A stretch of DNA of 64,000 nt from NCBI RefSeq assembly GCF_900445265.1, contig NZ_UFTA01000002.1:620001-684000 (forward strand), in the 5' to 3' direction. A program made the position numbers and the translations under genes. The stretch comes from Anaerococcus octavius (GTDB lineage: Bacteria; Bacillota; Clostridia; Tissierellales; Peptoniphilaceae). Positions 25,808 through 35,186 of this stretch are shown here, one piece after another. A model generated the notes under the pieces. That model was not told where the DNA came from and did not search any database. It saw nothing but the letters and a program-made list of their open reading frames with translations. How positions within the stretch are numbered: the stretch's first letter is position 1; each line of letters opens with the position of its first letter.

Positions 25808-25828
25808 CTTAAATACCCAAGTAATTTT

Positions 25829-26200
25829 CTATTTATGGTTTTCTTTTAAAAAATCATCAATAGTTTTTCTTGATTCACTTTTTGCTTTTTCATTGCTTTC
25901 AGCTGTTCCACCTGTTGCAACTCTAATTTTTCCTAAATCTAAAATACCATTGCCTGCAAATATATGCCCTGCTCCTTTATAAGAATAGATCTTTGCCTTA
26001 GGGTTTTGTTCCTTTATTTCATTTGCCATGGCAAGGCTATCCCACATCAAATCATCCTCGCCTACAATCATCATCCTAATAAGGGGATTGTTAATGTCCT
26101 TTTCCTCGTGTTTTTTAAACTTATCAGAAAGAATTTCCCTAGCTATATCATAGATTTTGCCAACGTTGATTCGCTCCTTAGAATTCATTGGCAGGGCCAC
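25829..26200 (-). pseudogene. Acyl-CoA thioester hydrolase/BAAT C-terminal fragment
   Basis: 123 residues matching the C-terminal end of BAAT-type alpha/beta hydrolases: PMNSKERINVGKI, then MIVGEDDLMWDSLAMANEI and SYKGAGHIF (catalytic Asp and His region). The nucleophile half is missing and only a GTG gives a start, so it is a remnant. It sits directly after the RbgA fragment. Confidence 0.7.
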
Positions 26201-26227
26201 AATCCCTTCGTTTTTAAACTTGTTAAT

Positions 26228-26446
26228 TCACTTTTGATTTTCTAATGGGTCTGCCAGGTCTGACTTATTCATGATAATCATCCTAGGCTTGTCTGCTAAA
26301 ATATCATCAAGCATCGGATTTCTCGATGATTCTGGAATCCTCGCATCTATAATCTCTAAAACTATATCAACCAGCTTTAGGTTTTTTTCAATCTCCTCCT
26401 TGGTCTTTTTCATATGACCAGAATACCAATTTATATTAAGTGCCAT
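26228..26446 (-). pseudogene. RbgA (YlqF) GTPase N-terminal fragment
   Basis: 72 residues reading NINWYSGHMKKTKEEIEKNL, DIVLEIIDARIPESSRNPML and MIIMNKSDLAD, the circularly permuted GTPase start of the ribosome-assembly factor RbgA, then an abrupt change. The intact protein is about 280 residues. A chromosomal housekeeping gene piece here shows that the cargo was copied from a bacterial chromosome. Confidence 0.78.
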
Positions 26447-26590
26447 ATATACTCTTTTCTATAATATTAGATCAGACTTAAAACAAATTTTAAATATTAC
26501 TACATTATATGTTATTTTTAATATTTTTTCTAACATTTTTCTTTATATAAACTTACCTTTTAACATTAAAAAATTAAAATTAAAAAATTA

Positions 26591-26653
26591 TTGACATAAA
26601 AAGTAAAAATGATAAAATGGAATCGAAATAATTGAGAAAGGAAATCATTATCA
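26591..26653 (+). promoter_or_regulatory. Promoter and Fur-like site of the siderophore operon
   Basis: TTGACA (26591-26596) and TAAAAT (26613-26618) have a 16 bp spacer. Further on, AGGAAATCATTATCA (26639-26653) has one perfect half (ATTATCA) of a Fur-type TGATAAT-N-ATTATCA box, touching the start codon. Iron repression is plausible but only half-supported. Confidence 0.55.
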
Positions 26654-27742
26654 ATGAGAAATAAATTATTTATTCTGATATCACTAGTATTATCTCTCAG
26701 CCTAAGTGCTTGCGGAAACCAAGCTGCTAATGATAAAGATGATACAAAATCAGAAAACAAATTTGAACAAACATCTAGTCAAGATGATAAAGATGCTAAA
26801 AAGGAAGACGATAAAAGCGATTCTAGCGATAGTCAACCTATTGAAATTGTATTAAAACACGCTTTTGGTGAAACAAAAATAGAGAAAAGACCTCAAAGAA
26901 TAGCTACCATCGGTTGGGGAAATCAAGATGTTCCTTTAAGCCTAGGTATTGTTCCTGTTGGATTTTCTAAGGAAAATTACGGAGTAGAAAAGGGAAAGGA
27001 TATTCTCCCTTGGGCAGAAAAACAAATTAAAGACCTTAATGGAAGTCCAGAAATTTTCGATGACCTTGATGGACTAAATTTTGAAGCTATTTCAAATGCA
27101 AAACCAGATGTAATCCTTGCTGGTTATTCTGGAATTACAGAAGATGACTATAAGACTCTTTCAAAGATAGCTCCAGTAGCAGCCTATCCTGATAAACCTT
27201 GGCAAACTCTTTGGAGAGATATGGTAAAAATTGATTCTAAAGCTATGGGTATGGAAAGAGAAGGCGAGGAGCTAATTGGCGAAACCGAAAAACTAATCAA
27301 CGAAAATGTCGAAAAACATCCAGAAATCAAGGGCAAAAAAGCAGTATTTATTATGGTTAACCAAGCCGACCCATCAAAATTTTGGATTTTTACATCAAAA
27401 GACCCTAGGGTAGCTTACCTTTTAGACCTAGGTTTAGAATTTCCATCTTCTCTTAAAGAATTTGAAAAAGATGATAGTTTTGCTGCTGAGTTATCCAGTG
27501 AAGAAGCAAATAAAATTGATGATGCAGATATTTTAATAACATATGGGGATGACACAACCCTTAAAACTCTCCAAGATGATCCCTTATTTGGTAAACTAAA
27601 GGCTGTTAAAAATGGAGCTGTAGCTGTGATTCCTGACAATACCCCTCTTGCAGCATCATGTATACCAACACCTTTGTCCATAGCTTACACAATAAATGAT
27701 TATCTTGATTTAATATCTAATGCGTGCAAAAATGCAAAGTAA
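26654..27742 (+). CDS. Iron-siderophore ABC transporter substrate-binding lipoprotein
   Basis: 362 residues with a lipoprotein signal ending LSAC, an acidic low-complexity linker (residues 25-65) and a periplasmic-binding fold of the FecB/FhuD type: RPQRIATIGWGNQDVPLSLG, FEAISNAKPDVILAGYSG. It captures ferric siderophores at the membrane surface and hands them to the two permeases that follow. First gene of a four-gene rightward operon, opposite to the ICE backbone. AAAGGA lies eleven bases before the ATG. Confidence 0.92.
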   Translation: MRNKLFILISLVLSLSLSACGNQAANDKDDTKSENKFEQTSSQDDKDAKKEDDKSDSSDSQPIEIVLKHAFGETKIEKRPQRIATIGWGNQDVPLSLGIVPVGFSKENYGVEKGKDILPWAEKQIKDLNGSPEIFDDLDGLNFEAISNAKPDVILAGYSGITEDDYKTLSKIAPVAAYPDKPWQTLWRDMVKIDSKAMGMEREGEELIGETEKLINENVEKHPEIKGKKAVFIMVNQADPSKFWIFTSKDPRVAYLLDLGLEFPSSLKEFEKDDSFAAELSSEEANKIDDADILITYGDDTTLKTLQDDPLFGKLKAVKNGAVAVIPDNTPLAASCIPTPLSIAYTINDYLDLISNACKNAK

Positions 27743-28757
27743 AAAAATAAATATTGGATTTATCTTTTTGATAAGCTTATGCTTAATAGTGGGAATATTT
27801 TTATCATTAAGCTTAGGTAGCAGAGATAGCAGCTTTCAAGAGCTGCTATCTGCTTTTAATATACATTATAAGGCTGATGATTTCGGTGTGTCAGTCATCA
27901 GAAAAAGAATCCCAAGAACAATTTTTGCAATATTAGCTGGTTCATCTCTTGCTGTAAGTGGAGCTCTAATGCAAACTATTAGTAGAAATCCAATAGCTGA
28001 CCCATCTATCCTGGGAATAAATACTGGGGCAAGTCTTGCAGTTGTAGTAGGTCTATGTTTTTTTGGTATTTCATCATCCATTGCTTATATTAGTTCAGCT
28101 ATAGTTGGTGGATTTTTGGCCTTTGGTCTAGTGTATGCCATAGCATCCTCAGGAAAAAGTGCCTTAACTCCTGTCAAACTTGCCCTTTCAGGAACTGCCA
28201 CAAGCCTTGCCCTATCTTCACTTGTTAGTTTTCTTCTCCTGCCCAACAACAATATCATGGATCAATTTAGATTTTGGCAGGTAGGTAGCCTTGGTCCTGC
28301 AACTATGAAGTCAATACTTATTCTCTTGCCATTTATAGCAATAGGACATCTGATTGCCTTTGCAATAAGCCCTAGTTTAAATGCCATATCACTTGGAGAT
28401 GAACTTGCAAAGTCACTTGGTACAAGGGTTGGCTTATGTAGATTTTTAGGCTCCTTGGCCTCTGTAATCTTGTGTGCATCCTGCACTGCTATCGGTGGCC
28501 CTATTGCCTTTGTAGGGCTTATTGTGCCACATTTTGTTAGGATATTGTTTGGTTCAAACCTAAGTTTCACTATACCCATATCAGCTATATCAGGTTCTAT
28601 GCTGCTATTATACTGTGACATACTAGCAAGGATAATTGCAAGACCAAGTGAAATTGAAGTAGGAATTATCACCGCTATTATTGGTGGTCCCATCCTAATA
28701 TATATTTGTCTAAAAAAGAAAGGGGGATTTGGTGGAAAATCTTCTTCAGGGAATTAG
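27720..28757 (+). CDS. FecCD-family siderophore permease 1
   Basis: 345 residues with about nine to ten membrane helices and FecCD signatures: RIPRTIFAILAGSSLAVSGA, QTISRNPIADPSILGINTGA, GGPIAFVGLIVPHFVR. It overlaps the binding-protein gene by 23 bases. ATG 27720 and ATG 27732 are both possible and neither has a clear ribosome site. It forms the channel heterodimer with the next gene product. Confidence 0.92.
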   Translation: MRAKMQSKKINIGFIFLISLCLIVGIFLSLSLGSRDSSFQELLSAFNIHYKADDFGVSVIRKRIPRTIFAILAGSSLAVSGALMQTISRNPIADPSILGINTGASLAVVVGLCFFGISSSIAYISSAIVGGFLAFGLVYAIASSGKSALTPVKLALSGTATSLALSSLVSFLLLPNNNIMDQFRFWQVGSLGPATMKSILILLPFIAIGHLIAFAISPSLNAISLGDELAKSLGTRVGLCRFLGSLASVILCASCTAIGGPIAFVGLIVPHFVRILFGSNLSFTIPISAISGSMLLLYCDILARIIARPSEIEVGIITAIIGGPILIYICLKKKGGFGGKSSSGN

Positions 28758-29742
28758 AAAAAGAAATAGAAGAATCCGTTTACTAAGATTATTGTTTTTA
28801 ATCTTAGTCCTTGTGGCTAGTTTCCTTATCCTAAGTTTTGGGGATAAAACCTATTCTTTTTCTCAACTTATAAATATATGCTTAGATAAAACTAATAATC
28901 CCGCTTCTTTTGTTATTTTTGAATTAAGAATTCCAAGACTTGTAGCAGGAATTAGCGCCGGTTTTTCCTTTGCACTAGCAGGTTTTGTCTTTCAAACCAT
29001 GCTAAGGAATCCTCTTGCCAGTCCAGACATAATAGGAGTCACTAGTGGCTCATCTCTTGCTGCTGTTATTTGCATAGCTTTTTTAAAAACTAATAAATAT
29101 ACCACTGGTCTAATTTCTACCATTGCTGGAATATCTGTTGCCTTGGCAATATTCTTTTTATCAAAAAAAGACGGCTTTTCTACAAGCAAACTAGTTCTAA
29201 TTGGGATTGGTTTCCAGGCGATGCTTAGGGCAATGATTTCTTTCGTTTTACTCAAGTCTAGTAAATATGATCTTGGAGAAGTTATGAGATGGCTTAATGG
29301 ATCTCTATCCTATGCCAAGCTAAATGACCTTTCTTTTATGGTAATCACAAGTTTTATTATTAGTATAATGATTCTTACTTACAAAAAAAGACTTGAAATT
29401 TTAGAATTAGGAGATAGCTATAGTCAATGTTTAGGAATTAACCCTGACTTATCTAGGATGATTTTAATCCTATTGAGTGTGAGTCTAACTGCATTTTCAA
29501 CATCAGTTACCGGTCCCATTGCGTGCATTTCATTTATATCAGGACCTATTGCCCTAGGACTAGGTAAAAAGAAAGACCCTATTCTTACAGGACTTGTAGG
29601 GATATGCCTAGTGCTTGCTTCAGATTTGCTAAGTACTAATTTCTTACCTGCAAGGTATCCTGTAGGTGTAGTAACAGGACTGATTGGTGCCCCATATCTC
29701 CTATACCTTATAATAAAAATTAACAAAAGGAGTGCTATATGA
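28732..29742 (+). CDS. FecCD-family siderophore permease 2
   Basis: 336 residues, again with about nine helices: LRIPRLVAGISAGFSFALAG, FQTMLRNPLASPDIIGVTSG, then TGPIACISFISGPIALGL. GTG at 28732 is chosen because AGGGGG stands five bases upstream; TTG 28729 is the alternative. It overlaps the preceding permease by 26 bases and the ATPase gene by four. Confidence 0.9.
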   Translation: MENLLQGIRKRNRRIRLLRLLFLILVLVASFLILSFGDKTYSFSQLINICLDKTNNPASFVIFELRIPRLVAGISAGFSFALAGFVFQTMLRNPLASPDIIGVTSGSSLAAVICIAFLKTNKYTTGLISTIAGISVALAIFFLSKKDGFSTSKLVLIGIGFQAMLRAMISFVLLKSSKYDLGEVMRWLNGSLSYAKLNDLSFMVITSFIISIMILTYKKRLEILELGDSYSQCLGINPDLSRMILILLSVSLTAFSTSVTGPIACISFISGPIALGLGKKKDPILTGLVGICLVLASDLLSTNFLPARYPVGVVTGLIGAPYLLYLIIKINKRSAI

Positions 29743-30533
29743 AAGAACTAAAAGCCATAAACTTATCCAGTGGCTATAACAATAGAATAATCCTAAAAGA
29801 TATTAACTTGTCTATTCCTAAAGGCAAAATTTCGGTAATTATTGGAGCTAATGGGTGTGGCAAATCTACCCTTCTCAAAACTATAGCCAACCTCATTGAA
29901 ATACAAAATGGCAGAGTTACTTTAGATGATAAGAACATAAAAGATTACAAACTAAAAGACCTCGCCAAAGATTTAGGGCTTTTACCCCAATCTCCTATTC
30001 TTCCAGAATCAATCACTGTAGCTGACCTCATAGCTAGGGGTAGATTTCCATATAGAAAAGCATTTAAACCATTAAGTAATGAAGATTTGTCTGTAATAAA
30101 TAGAGCTATGGAGATGACAAATATTACCGACTTGGCGGATAGGTTTGTAGATGAGCTTTCAGGCGGCCAGAGGCAAAGAGTGTGGATAGCTATGGCTCTT
30201 GCCCAAGATACAGATATCCTACTTTTGGATGAACCAACTACTTATCTCGATATAGCCTACCAAGTCGAAGTATTGGATATCCTAACGGATCTCAATATAA
30301 AATACTCTACGACAATTGTCATGGTGCTCCACGATATTAATCTTTCTTGTAGGTACGCCGATTATTTATTTGCAATAAAAAATGGCAGGCTTATAGCAGA
30401 AGGAAAACCAGAAAATATATTAAATGACAAACTAATTAAAGATATATATAATATGGAAGCTAAAATAATAACTGACCCAGTTAGCAAAAGTCCTATGATT
30501 GTTCCAATAGGACGACATAATAAGAGCCAATAA
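29739..30533 (+). CDS. Siderophore ABC transporter ATPase
   Basis: 264 residues: Walker A GANGCGKST, Q-loop LLPQSP, signature LSGGQRQR, Walker B ILLLDEPTTYLD, H-loop VLHDIN. FepC/FhuC type. Start ATG overlaps the preceding stop as ATGA. It completes an iron-uptake operon carried as ICE cargo. Confidence 0.95.
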   Translation: MKELKAINLSSGYNNRIILKDINLSIPKGKISVIIGANGCGKSTLLKTIANLIEIQNGRVTLDDKNIKDYKLKDLAKDLGLLPQSPILPESITVADLIARGRFPYRKAFKPLSNEDLSVINRAMEMTNITDLADRFVDELSGGQRQRVWIAMALAQDTDILLLDEPTTYLDIAYQVEVLDILTDLNIKYSTTIVMVLHDINLSCRYADYLFAIKNGRLIAEGKPENILNDKLIKDIYNMEAKIITDPVSKSPMIVPIGRHNKSQ

Positions 30534-30537
30534 AATT

Positions 30538-30595
30538 ATAACCACCACAGATTTTGACTTGATAATTTATTTGCCTGTGGTGGTTATTTTATATT
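30538..30595 (+). terminator. Terminator of the siderophore operon
   Basis: Perfect 13-bp stem ATAACCACCACAG/CTGTGGTGGTTAT with a T-rich tail, just after the ATPase stop. Confidence 0.88.
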
Positions 30596-30709
30596 TTATT
30601 TACAAAAACTTCCTCGGTTTTTTTATCTTTTATTTCGATAATCTTTCCATAATATTTGCTATAATCAATATCCCTCCTGTGGGAAATTGAAACTACTGTC
30701 TTATCGAGT
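30596..30709 (-). pseudogene. ABC exporter ATPase C-terminal remnant
   Basis: The minus strand reads ARLDKTVVSISHRRDIDYSK, then YYGKIIEIKDKKTEEVFVNK and a stop: the H-loop and C-terminal end of an exporter-type ATPase. It is joined directly to the duplicated ltrC start at about 30710. Confidence 0.65.
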
Positions 30710-30778
30710 CTTGCAAAACTTCATACTTTATTGCTTCTTGTATATTTTTAAAATCATTTACTTGCATTTCCTACCTCC
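30710..30778 (-). repeat. Right copy of the 69-bp repeat (duplicated ltrC start)
   Basis: Contains GGAGG, ATG 30767 and the first codons MQVNDFKNIQEAIKYEVLQ of ltrC, then diverges. It overlaps the end of the methyltransferase gene exactly as an uninterrupted ltrC would, so this marks the original ltrC position. Confidence 0.82.
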
Positions 30779-31719
30779 ATTCTATGGATTTCTTTTATAA
30801 TAGCCATTAAAATATCAACCACAATAGAATTGCCGGCCTGTTTATACAGTTTGCTTGAGGTGCAATTCTTTCTTCTTGGATGTACTTCTTCTAGTTTGTC
30901 AACATCACTATCATCAAAACCCATGAGTCTTAGGCATTCTCTTTCTGTTAAATACCTATACTGACCATTTCCAATATCTATTATTCCAGAATTAGGTACT
31001 CTCATTTGTTTTGTAGAAATAGTATAAGAAAAATCTTTAATCACTTTGAGTCGCCCTATAAAACTGTTATCTATGCCTTTATTTAAAAATTTCAGCATAT
31101 AAGGTTGGGTCATTGTGTAAAGTTCACTTACATCCTTTTCTAAAAATTCACTTAGTGGTCTTGTTTCTTTCCTCTCCAATTTATTAAAAGAAAAGTTATT
31201 TGCTCCAAGACACGAAACAACAAATATCCTTTCTCTTTTTTGAGGTATCCCAAAGTCCATTGCATTTAAGATTTCATACTTGCTTTCATATCCTAGGCTC
31301 TCTAACTCTTTTAGATAAATAAAAAAGGAGTCCCTCATATTTCTATCAAGGACTCCCTTTACATTTTCCCAAATTATCCATTTAGGTTTATCTTTCATTT
31401 CTTTTATTATTCTAATTGTTTCAAATAGTAAGCTTGATCTAGTGCCTGAGTTTTTTACTCCTCCCTGCTTTTTTCCAATTCTTGAAAAGTCTTGGCAAGG
31501 ACTTCCATGCATAATTAAGTCTATCTTTTCATTAGAAGCTTTATATCCTACTACTGATTTTGGCTTATAGTCTTCTCCATAAAGTGCGTTGTATGATTTA
31601 ACACAAGCCTTATCTATTTCTACATAATCAACAACTTCAAAAGGTATCTTTAAATTAATAAAAGCCTTTCTAATAGCACCTATGCCGCCGAAAAGCTCTA
31701 ATATTTTCACCTTATTCAT
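30754..31719 (-). CDS. dcm: C5-cytosine DNA methyltransferase
   Basis: 321 residues with the standard m5C order: LELFGGIGA (SAM), VDYVEIDKACVKSYN, GSPCQDFSRIGK with the catalytic Cys, WENVKGVL, QKRERIFVVS, target-recognition region, then YRYLTERECLRLMGF and QAGNSIVVDIL. No restriction enzyme gene is adjacent, so it is a solitary methyltransferase, likely protecting the ICE from host restriction. It overlaps topB by eight bases, and its own end overlaps the original ltrC start. Confidence 0.93.
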   Translation of the reverse strand: MNKVKILELFGGIGAIRKAFINLKIPFEVVDYVEIDKACVKSYNALYGEDYKPKSVVGYKASNEKIDLIMHGSPCQDFSRIGKKQGGVKNSGTRSSLLFETIRIIKEMKDKPKWIIWENVKGVLDRNMRDSFFIYLKELESLGYESKYEILNAMDFGIPQKRERIFVVSCLGANNFSFNKLERKETRPLSEFLEKDVSELYTMTQPYMLKFLNKGIDNSFIGRLKVIKDFSYTISTKQMRVPNSGIIDIGNGQYRYLTERECLRLMGFDDSDVDKLEEVHPRRKNCTSSKLYKQAGNSIVVDILMAIIKEIHRMEVGNASK

Positions 31720-33433
31720 TTAGATTATTCTTGTACCTATCTACAAGCTCCCTTATACTATCTTCTATTTCTCTTAAAAAGTCTTCTTTATCTACTTCGC
31801 CAGAGCTAATCTTTGCAAGTTTCATTTCCCATTCAGATGTTGTTTCTGCCGACTTAAACTTATCCTCTACAATTGATACAAGCCTATTGCCTTTTTCTGT
31901 TACAAGTAAATTTTTCTTATCTCTTCTTATGAGATCCTTATGGATAAGATTTTCAATAATTCCTGCTCTTGTAGCTGGTGTTCCTAAGCCTTTTCTTTCT
32001 ACTTCTATATCTTTATCCAAAGATTCTACTCCTGCATTCTCCATAGCCTTTAAAAGTGTATCTTCATTATAGTGGCTTGGAGCTTTGGTGAATTTCTCCG
32101 ATATATTTTTAGAAGTTAACTTAATTTTATCTCCAGTCTTTACATCTGGTAATTCATTTTCTTGCCTTTCCTTCCCATAAGGCTTTAAATACTTGGCATA
32201 ACCTTCATCGATTATAGTCTTGCCACTTGCGTTGAAGTTAAATTTATCATATTCATATCTGATTTTTCTACTAGATTCCTTTAAGTTGCCCGAACATGAA
32301 GCAAGTAATTTATTCTTAATTAAATTATAGATTTTGCTTTCTTTATCAGACAAATCTTTGGCTTTTCCAATACCTGATATAGTAGGAATAATTGCATAGT
32401 GGTCTGTAACCTCAGATGAGTTAAAAATAGACTTGAAATTTGACTCATTAACCTTAAAATCTTCTTCAAGTCCTTCTAATAATTCTTTCATAGTATTAAC
32501 CATATCATCGGTTAAATATCTGCTATCTGTTCTTGGATATGTGATTAGCTTTTTTTCATACAGACCTTGTGCCAGACTTAAAGTATCATTTGCTGAATAC
32601 CCAAAATATTTATTTGCTTCTCTTTGTAAGGTAGTGAGATCATAAGGCTTATCTGGTTTTGTGCTTATTTCTTTATCTTCTACCTCTGTAATAACTATTT
32701 CATCTTCTAGCAAGTTTAAAAGTTGCTCTGCAACTTCAATTCTATCAATCCTATCTGATACAAGTTTCAATCCTTTATAAGATAGGTCAACTGTATAATA
32801 TTTTTTCTTCTTAAATAGGTTTATTTCACTATCTCTTTTAGCTATTAAATATAGAGTTGGTGTTTGTACTCTACCAACTGAATATGTTTCCTTGTAAATG
32901 CAAGAATAAAGCCTACTTAAATTCATTCCTACCAGCCAATCCGCAATAGCTCTTGCACTTGCCGATCTATATAAGTCTTCAAAGTTTTTTCCGTCTTTAA
33001 GATTTCTAAAGCCATCTTCAATAGCTTTGTTTTCCATTGAAGATATCCAAAGTCTTTGAATCTTCTTTTTACATTTAGCTTGATTATATACAAGCCTAAA
33101 AATAAGTTCTCCTTCTCGTCCAGCATCACAAGCATTTATAACTGTGTCGATATTCTTATCGTTTAAAAGCTTCTTTAAAACTCCATATTGTTTCTTAGTG
33201 CTTTTAGATACTTCATAAATATATTCCTCTGGAATTATAGGAAGAGTGTCTATTGTCCATTTCTTCCATTTTTCGTCTATCTTATCTGGACTTGCCATTT
33301 GAATTAAATGACCTACACACCATGAAACAATGTATCCATTCCCCTCATAATATCCGTTTTTTCTTGTTCTTGCTCCAATTACTTTTGCAATTGTAACTGC
33401 TACACTTGGCTTTTCTGCTATTACTAACTTCAT
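31712..33433 (-). CDS. topB: DNA topoisomerase III
   Basis: 573 residues: Toprim domain MKLVIAEKPSVAVTIAKVIG, a DAGREGELIFR motif, then the type IA core with the active-site tyrosine in ITYPRTDSRYL. The start is set at 33433 after GGAGG-TATTA; the longer reading gives four extra residues. The ICE-type enzyme probably resolves DNA during transfer. It is followed in the operon by dcm and originally ltrC. Confidence 0.94.
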   Translation of the reverse strand: MKLVIAEKPSVAVTIAKVIGARTRKNGYYEGNGYIVSWCVGHLIQMASPDKIDEKWKKWTIDTLPIIPEEYIYEVSKSTKKQYGVLKKLLNDKNIDTVINACDAGREGELIFRLVYNQAKCKKKIQRLWISSMENKAIEDGFRNLKDGKNFEDLYRSASARAIADWLVGMNLSRLYSCIYKETYSVGRVQTPTLYLIAKRDSEINLFKKKKYYTVDLSYKGLKLVSDRIDRIEVAEQLLNLLEDEIVITEVEDKEISTKPDKPYDLTTLQREANKYFGYSANDTLSLAQGLYEKKLITYPRTDSRYLTDDMVNTMKELLEGLEEDFKVNESNFKSIFNSSEVTDHYAIIPTISGIGKAKDLSDKESKIYNLIKNKLLASCSGNLKESSRKIRYEYDKFNFNASGKTIIDEGYAKYLKPYGKERQENELPDVKTGDKIKLTSKNISEKFTKAPSHYNEDTLLKAMENAGVESLDKDIEVERKGLGTPATRAGIIENLIHKDLIRRDKKNLLVTEKGNRLVSIVEDKFKSAETTSEWEMKLAKISSGEVDKEDFLREIEDSIRELVDRYKNNLNE

Positions 33434-33448
33434 TAATACCTCCATAAA

Positions 33449-33480
33449 TAAAAAAAGAGCGAAAGATTTCTCTATCGCTC
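33449..33480 (-). terminator. Hairpin upstream of topB
   Basis: On the minus strand GAGCGATAGA and TCTTTCGCTC pair (nine of ten), followed by T7, then the topB ribosome site within 20 bases. Confidence 0.78.
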
Positions 33481-33525
33481 AAAGTATTTCTCCCGAATAT
33501 TGTATTATTTTCGGGAGAATTCTAC

Positions 33526-34509
33526 TTACTTATTAATTTCTTTTTCTAGTTCTTGAAGAACTTTTATAATCTCTTCAAATTTTGGATAGTCTCCATATAT
33601 CATTTCTGCCATAGCCTTATAATCTTTTTCTATTTCAGAAAATCGGTATTCTCTTGGGACTAACCTTAGTTTACCATTTAATGCATCTTCATACCTTGCC
33701 CACTTTCTAGGGTAGAATTTCATTTTAAATTCAGTCACTTTTTTTAATAACTCTTTATCCTCTAAGGCTTTGTTTTTATAATCTGATTTTGCTATTTTAT
33801 ATAAGTCATAAAAGTGTCTTGCATATCTGTGGGGCATAGGAGAAGCTTCTGGTCTATTTGCTTCATGATGAAGTATAGTTGCCTTTTCCCAAAAAGTTCT
33901 CTCTGCTGATACTGTTCTTATATTAGTTTTTTCTTTAAATACATTTGGATATGCTTCACTAATTATTGGTGAAATTTTAACTCCAATTGCAGGTGTCCAT
34001 GCTGCAAGGCTTCCTATTTCAAGCCTTATATTTTGTGTCAAATAATTAGATTCAAAGATTTTAGGATATTTACATAGAATTGTTTGTGGATCAAGAGTAT
34101 CAACCCAAAATTCAAAGTCCATGTCCTTTAAATCTTGTTCTAAAACTTTTAAAAATTCATCTCTTAAAAATACTTCTGTCTTTTCATTAACTGCTTTGTT
34201 GAATTTATCTTGCTTGGTATTTGACCTTTTTAACCATGGTTCTTTTTCTTCATAGCCTAATACTCTCCAATCTAAGATTAAATCTATATCTTCAGAAAAT
34301 CTTTCTATAAGTCTAAAACACTTTGAAAGTGATGTGCCACCTTTAAAAGTAAAATATTCTTTCCATTTATTTTCATTAAATAGATAGTCTAAGATAAAAG
34401 TAACCCAATAGTCTTTTTCAATGACTGCTTCAGATATATTTTTATTTCTTGCAGTATTGACTATTAAAACTCTTAAGTCTTCTATATTTTCCACATAAAA
34501 CTTATTCAT
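33526..34509 (-). CDS. abiEii: AbiEii-type nucleotidyltransferase toxin
   Basis: 327 residues with the MNT/AbiEii nucleotidyltransferase core: FKGGTSLSKCF, then EDIDLILDW with the metal-binding aspartates, and later PHRYARHFYDLYKI. AbiEii toxins of type IV toxin-antitoxin systems transfer nucleotides to RNA targets and act in phage defence. Its start overlaps the antitoxin stop by eight bases. It is accessory cargo between the DUF4366 and topB genes of the ICE backbone. Confidence 0.9.
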   Translation of the reverse strand: MNKFYVENIEDLRVLIVNTARNKNISEAVIEKDYWVTFILDYLFNENKWKEYFTFKGGTSLSKCFRLIERFSEDIDLILDWRVLGYEEKEPWLKRSNTKQDKFNKAVNEKTEVFLRDEFLKVLEQDLKDMDFEFWVDTLDPQTILCKYPKIFESNYLTQNIRLEIGSLAAWTPAIGVKISPIISEAYPNVFKEKTNIRTVSAERTFWEKATILHHEANRPEASPMPHRYARHFYDLYKIAKSDYKNKALEDKELLKKVTEFKMKFYPRKWARYEDALNGKLRLVPREYRFSEIEKDYKAMAEMIYGDYPKFEEIIKVLQELEKEINK

Positions 34510-35113
34510 TTTTATCCTCGTAAATTTCTCTTATTACTTCATATATCCATGCTGGCACTGATTTTGATTCGTTCATTAAGTCTGTTCTTTCTTTTTCACT
34601 TAAATTTTCTCTTATCTTTTGTATAACTTCGCAGGTTATATTTTCTTTGCCCAAAGACTTAATTGCTTGAATAACTGTTGCGGTCTTTAGGGACATATTG
34701 GCAATTTCTCCTGGATTTACTTTTTTAAATTCTAAAACCGTATCCCCAATTTTATATTCCTTATATCTTCCACTAGATATATATTTATAGTGAGTTGGTA
34801 CTTGTGTTGAAAGTCCTAATAAGTTTAAGGCTGTGCTACTATATGGTGCAATATTCCAATTGTATTTTCTTGCTATAGCAAGTGCCAACTCGTGAATTGA
34901 TACTGCTTCATATTCTCCAATTAACTCACTATATTTTGGATTGTAATAAAAGCCATCAATGACACGCTTAATTTTATCTTCATCTGCTAATCTTTTTAAT
35001 ATTTGTCTAACCGTAGCATTAGATGCAATATCTAAAAAGTCATTTGCAAAAAATACTTTACGTGAGTCAAAATCATTTATTTTATCTGATATTATTTCCA
35101 TATATGAACTCAT
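34502..35113 (-). CDS. abiEi: AbiEi-type (DUF6088) antitoxin and repressor
   Basis: 203 residues. The N-terminal winged helix (FLDIASNATVRQILKRLADE, KIKRVIDGFYY) is a DNA-binding antitoxin domain. The rest (HELALAIARKYNWNIAPYS, then ALNLLGLSTQVPTHYKYISS) is characteristic of AbiEi/DUF6088. It would repress the operon through the palindrome just upstream. AGGAG precedes the ATG. It is eight-base coupled to the toxin gene. Confidence 0.88.
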   Translation of the reverse strand: MSSYMEIISDKINDFDSRKVFFANDFLDIASNATVRQILKRLADEDKIKRVIDGFYYNPKYSELIGEYEAVSIHELALAIARKYNWNIAPYSSTALNLLGLSTQVPTHYKYISSGRYKEYKIGDTVLEFKKVNPGEIANMSLKTATVIQAIKSLGKENITCEVIQKIRENLSEKERTDLMNESKSVPAWIYEVIREIYEDKNE

Positions 35114-35125
35114 TACAATTCTCCT

Positions 35126-35165
35126 TTGTCACGGATATTGTATCATATTCGTGACAAAAATTCAA
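35126..35165 (-). promoter_or_regulatory. abiE promoter with overlapping palindromic operator
   Basis: TTGTCACG and CGTGACAA arms (35126-35133 and 35150-35157), extended by inner ATAT repeats, form a near-perfect 32-bp palindrome. On the minus strand TTGAAT-17-TACAAT overlaps it. AbiEi proteins are known to autorepress at inverted repeats. Confidence 0.75.
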
Positions 35166-35186
35166 TTGTGCTTAATTTTCATATCT

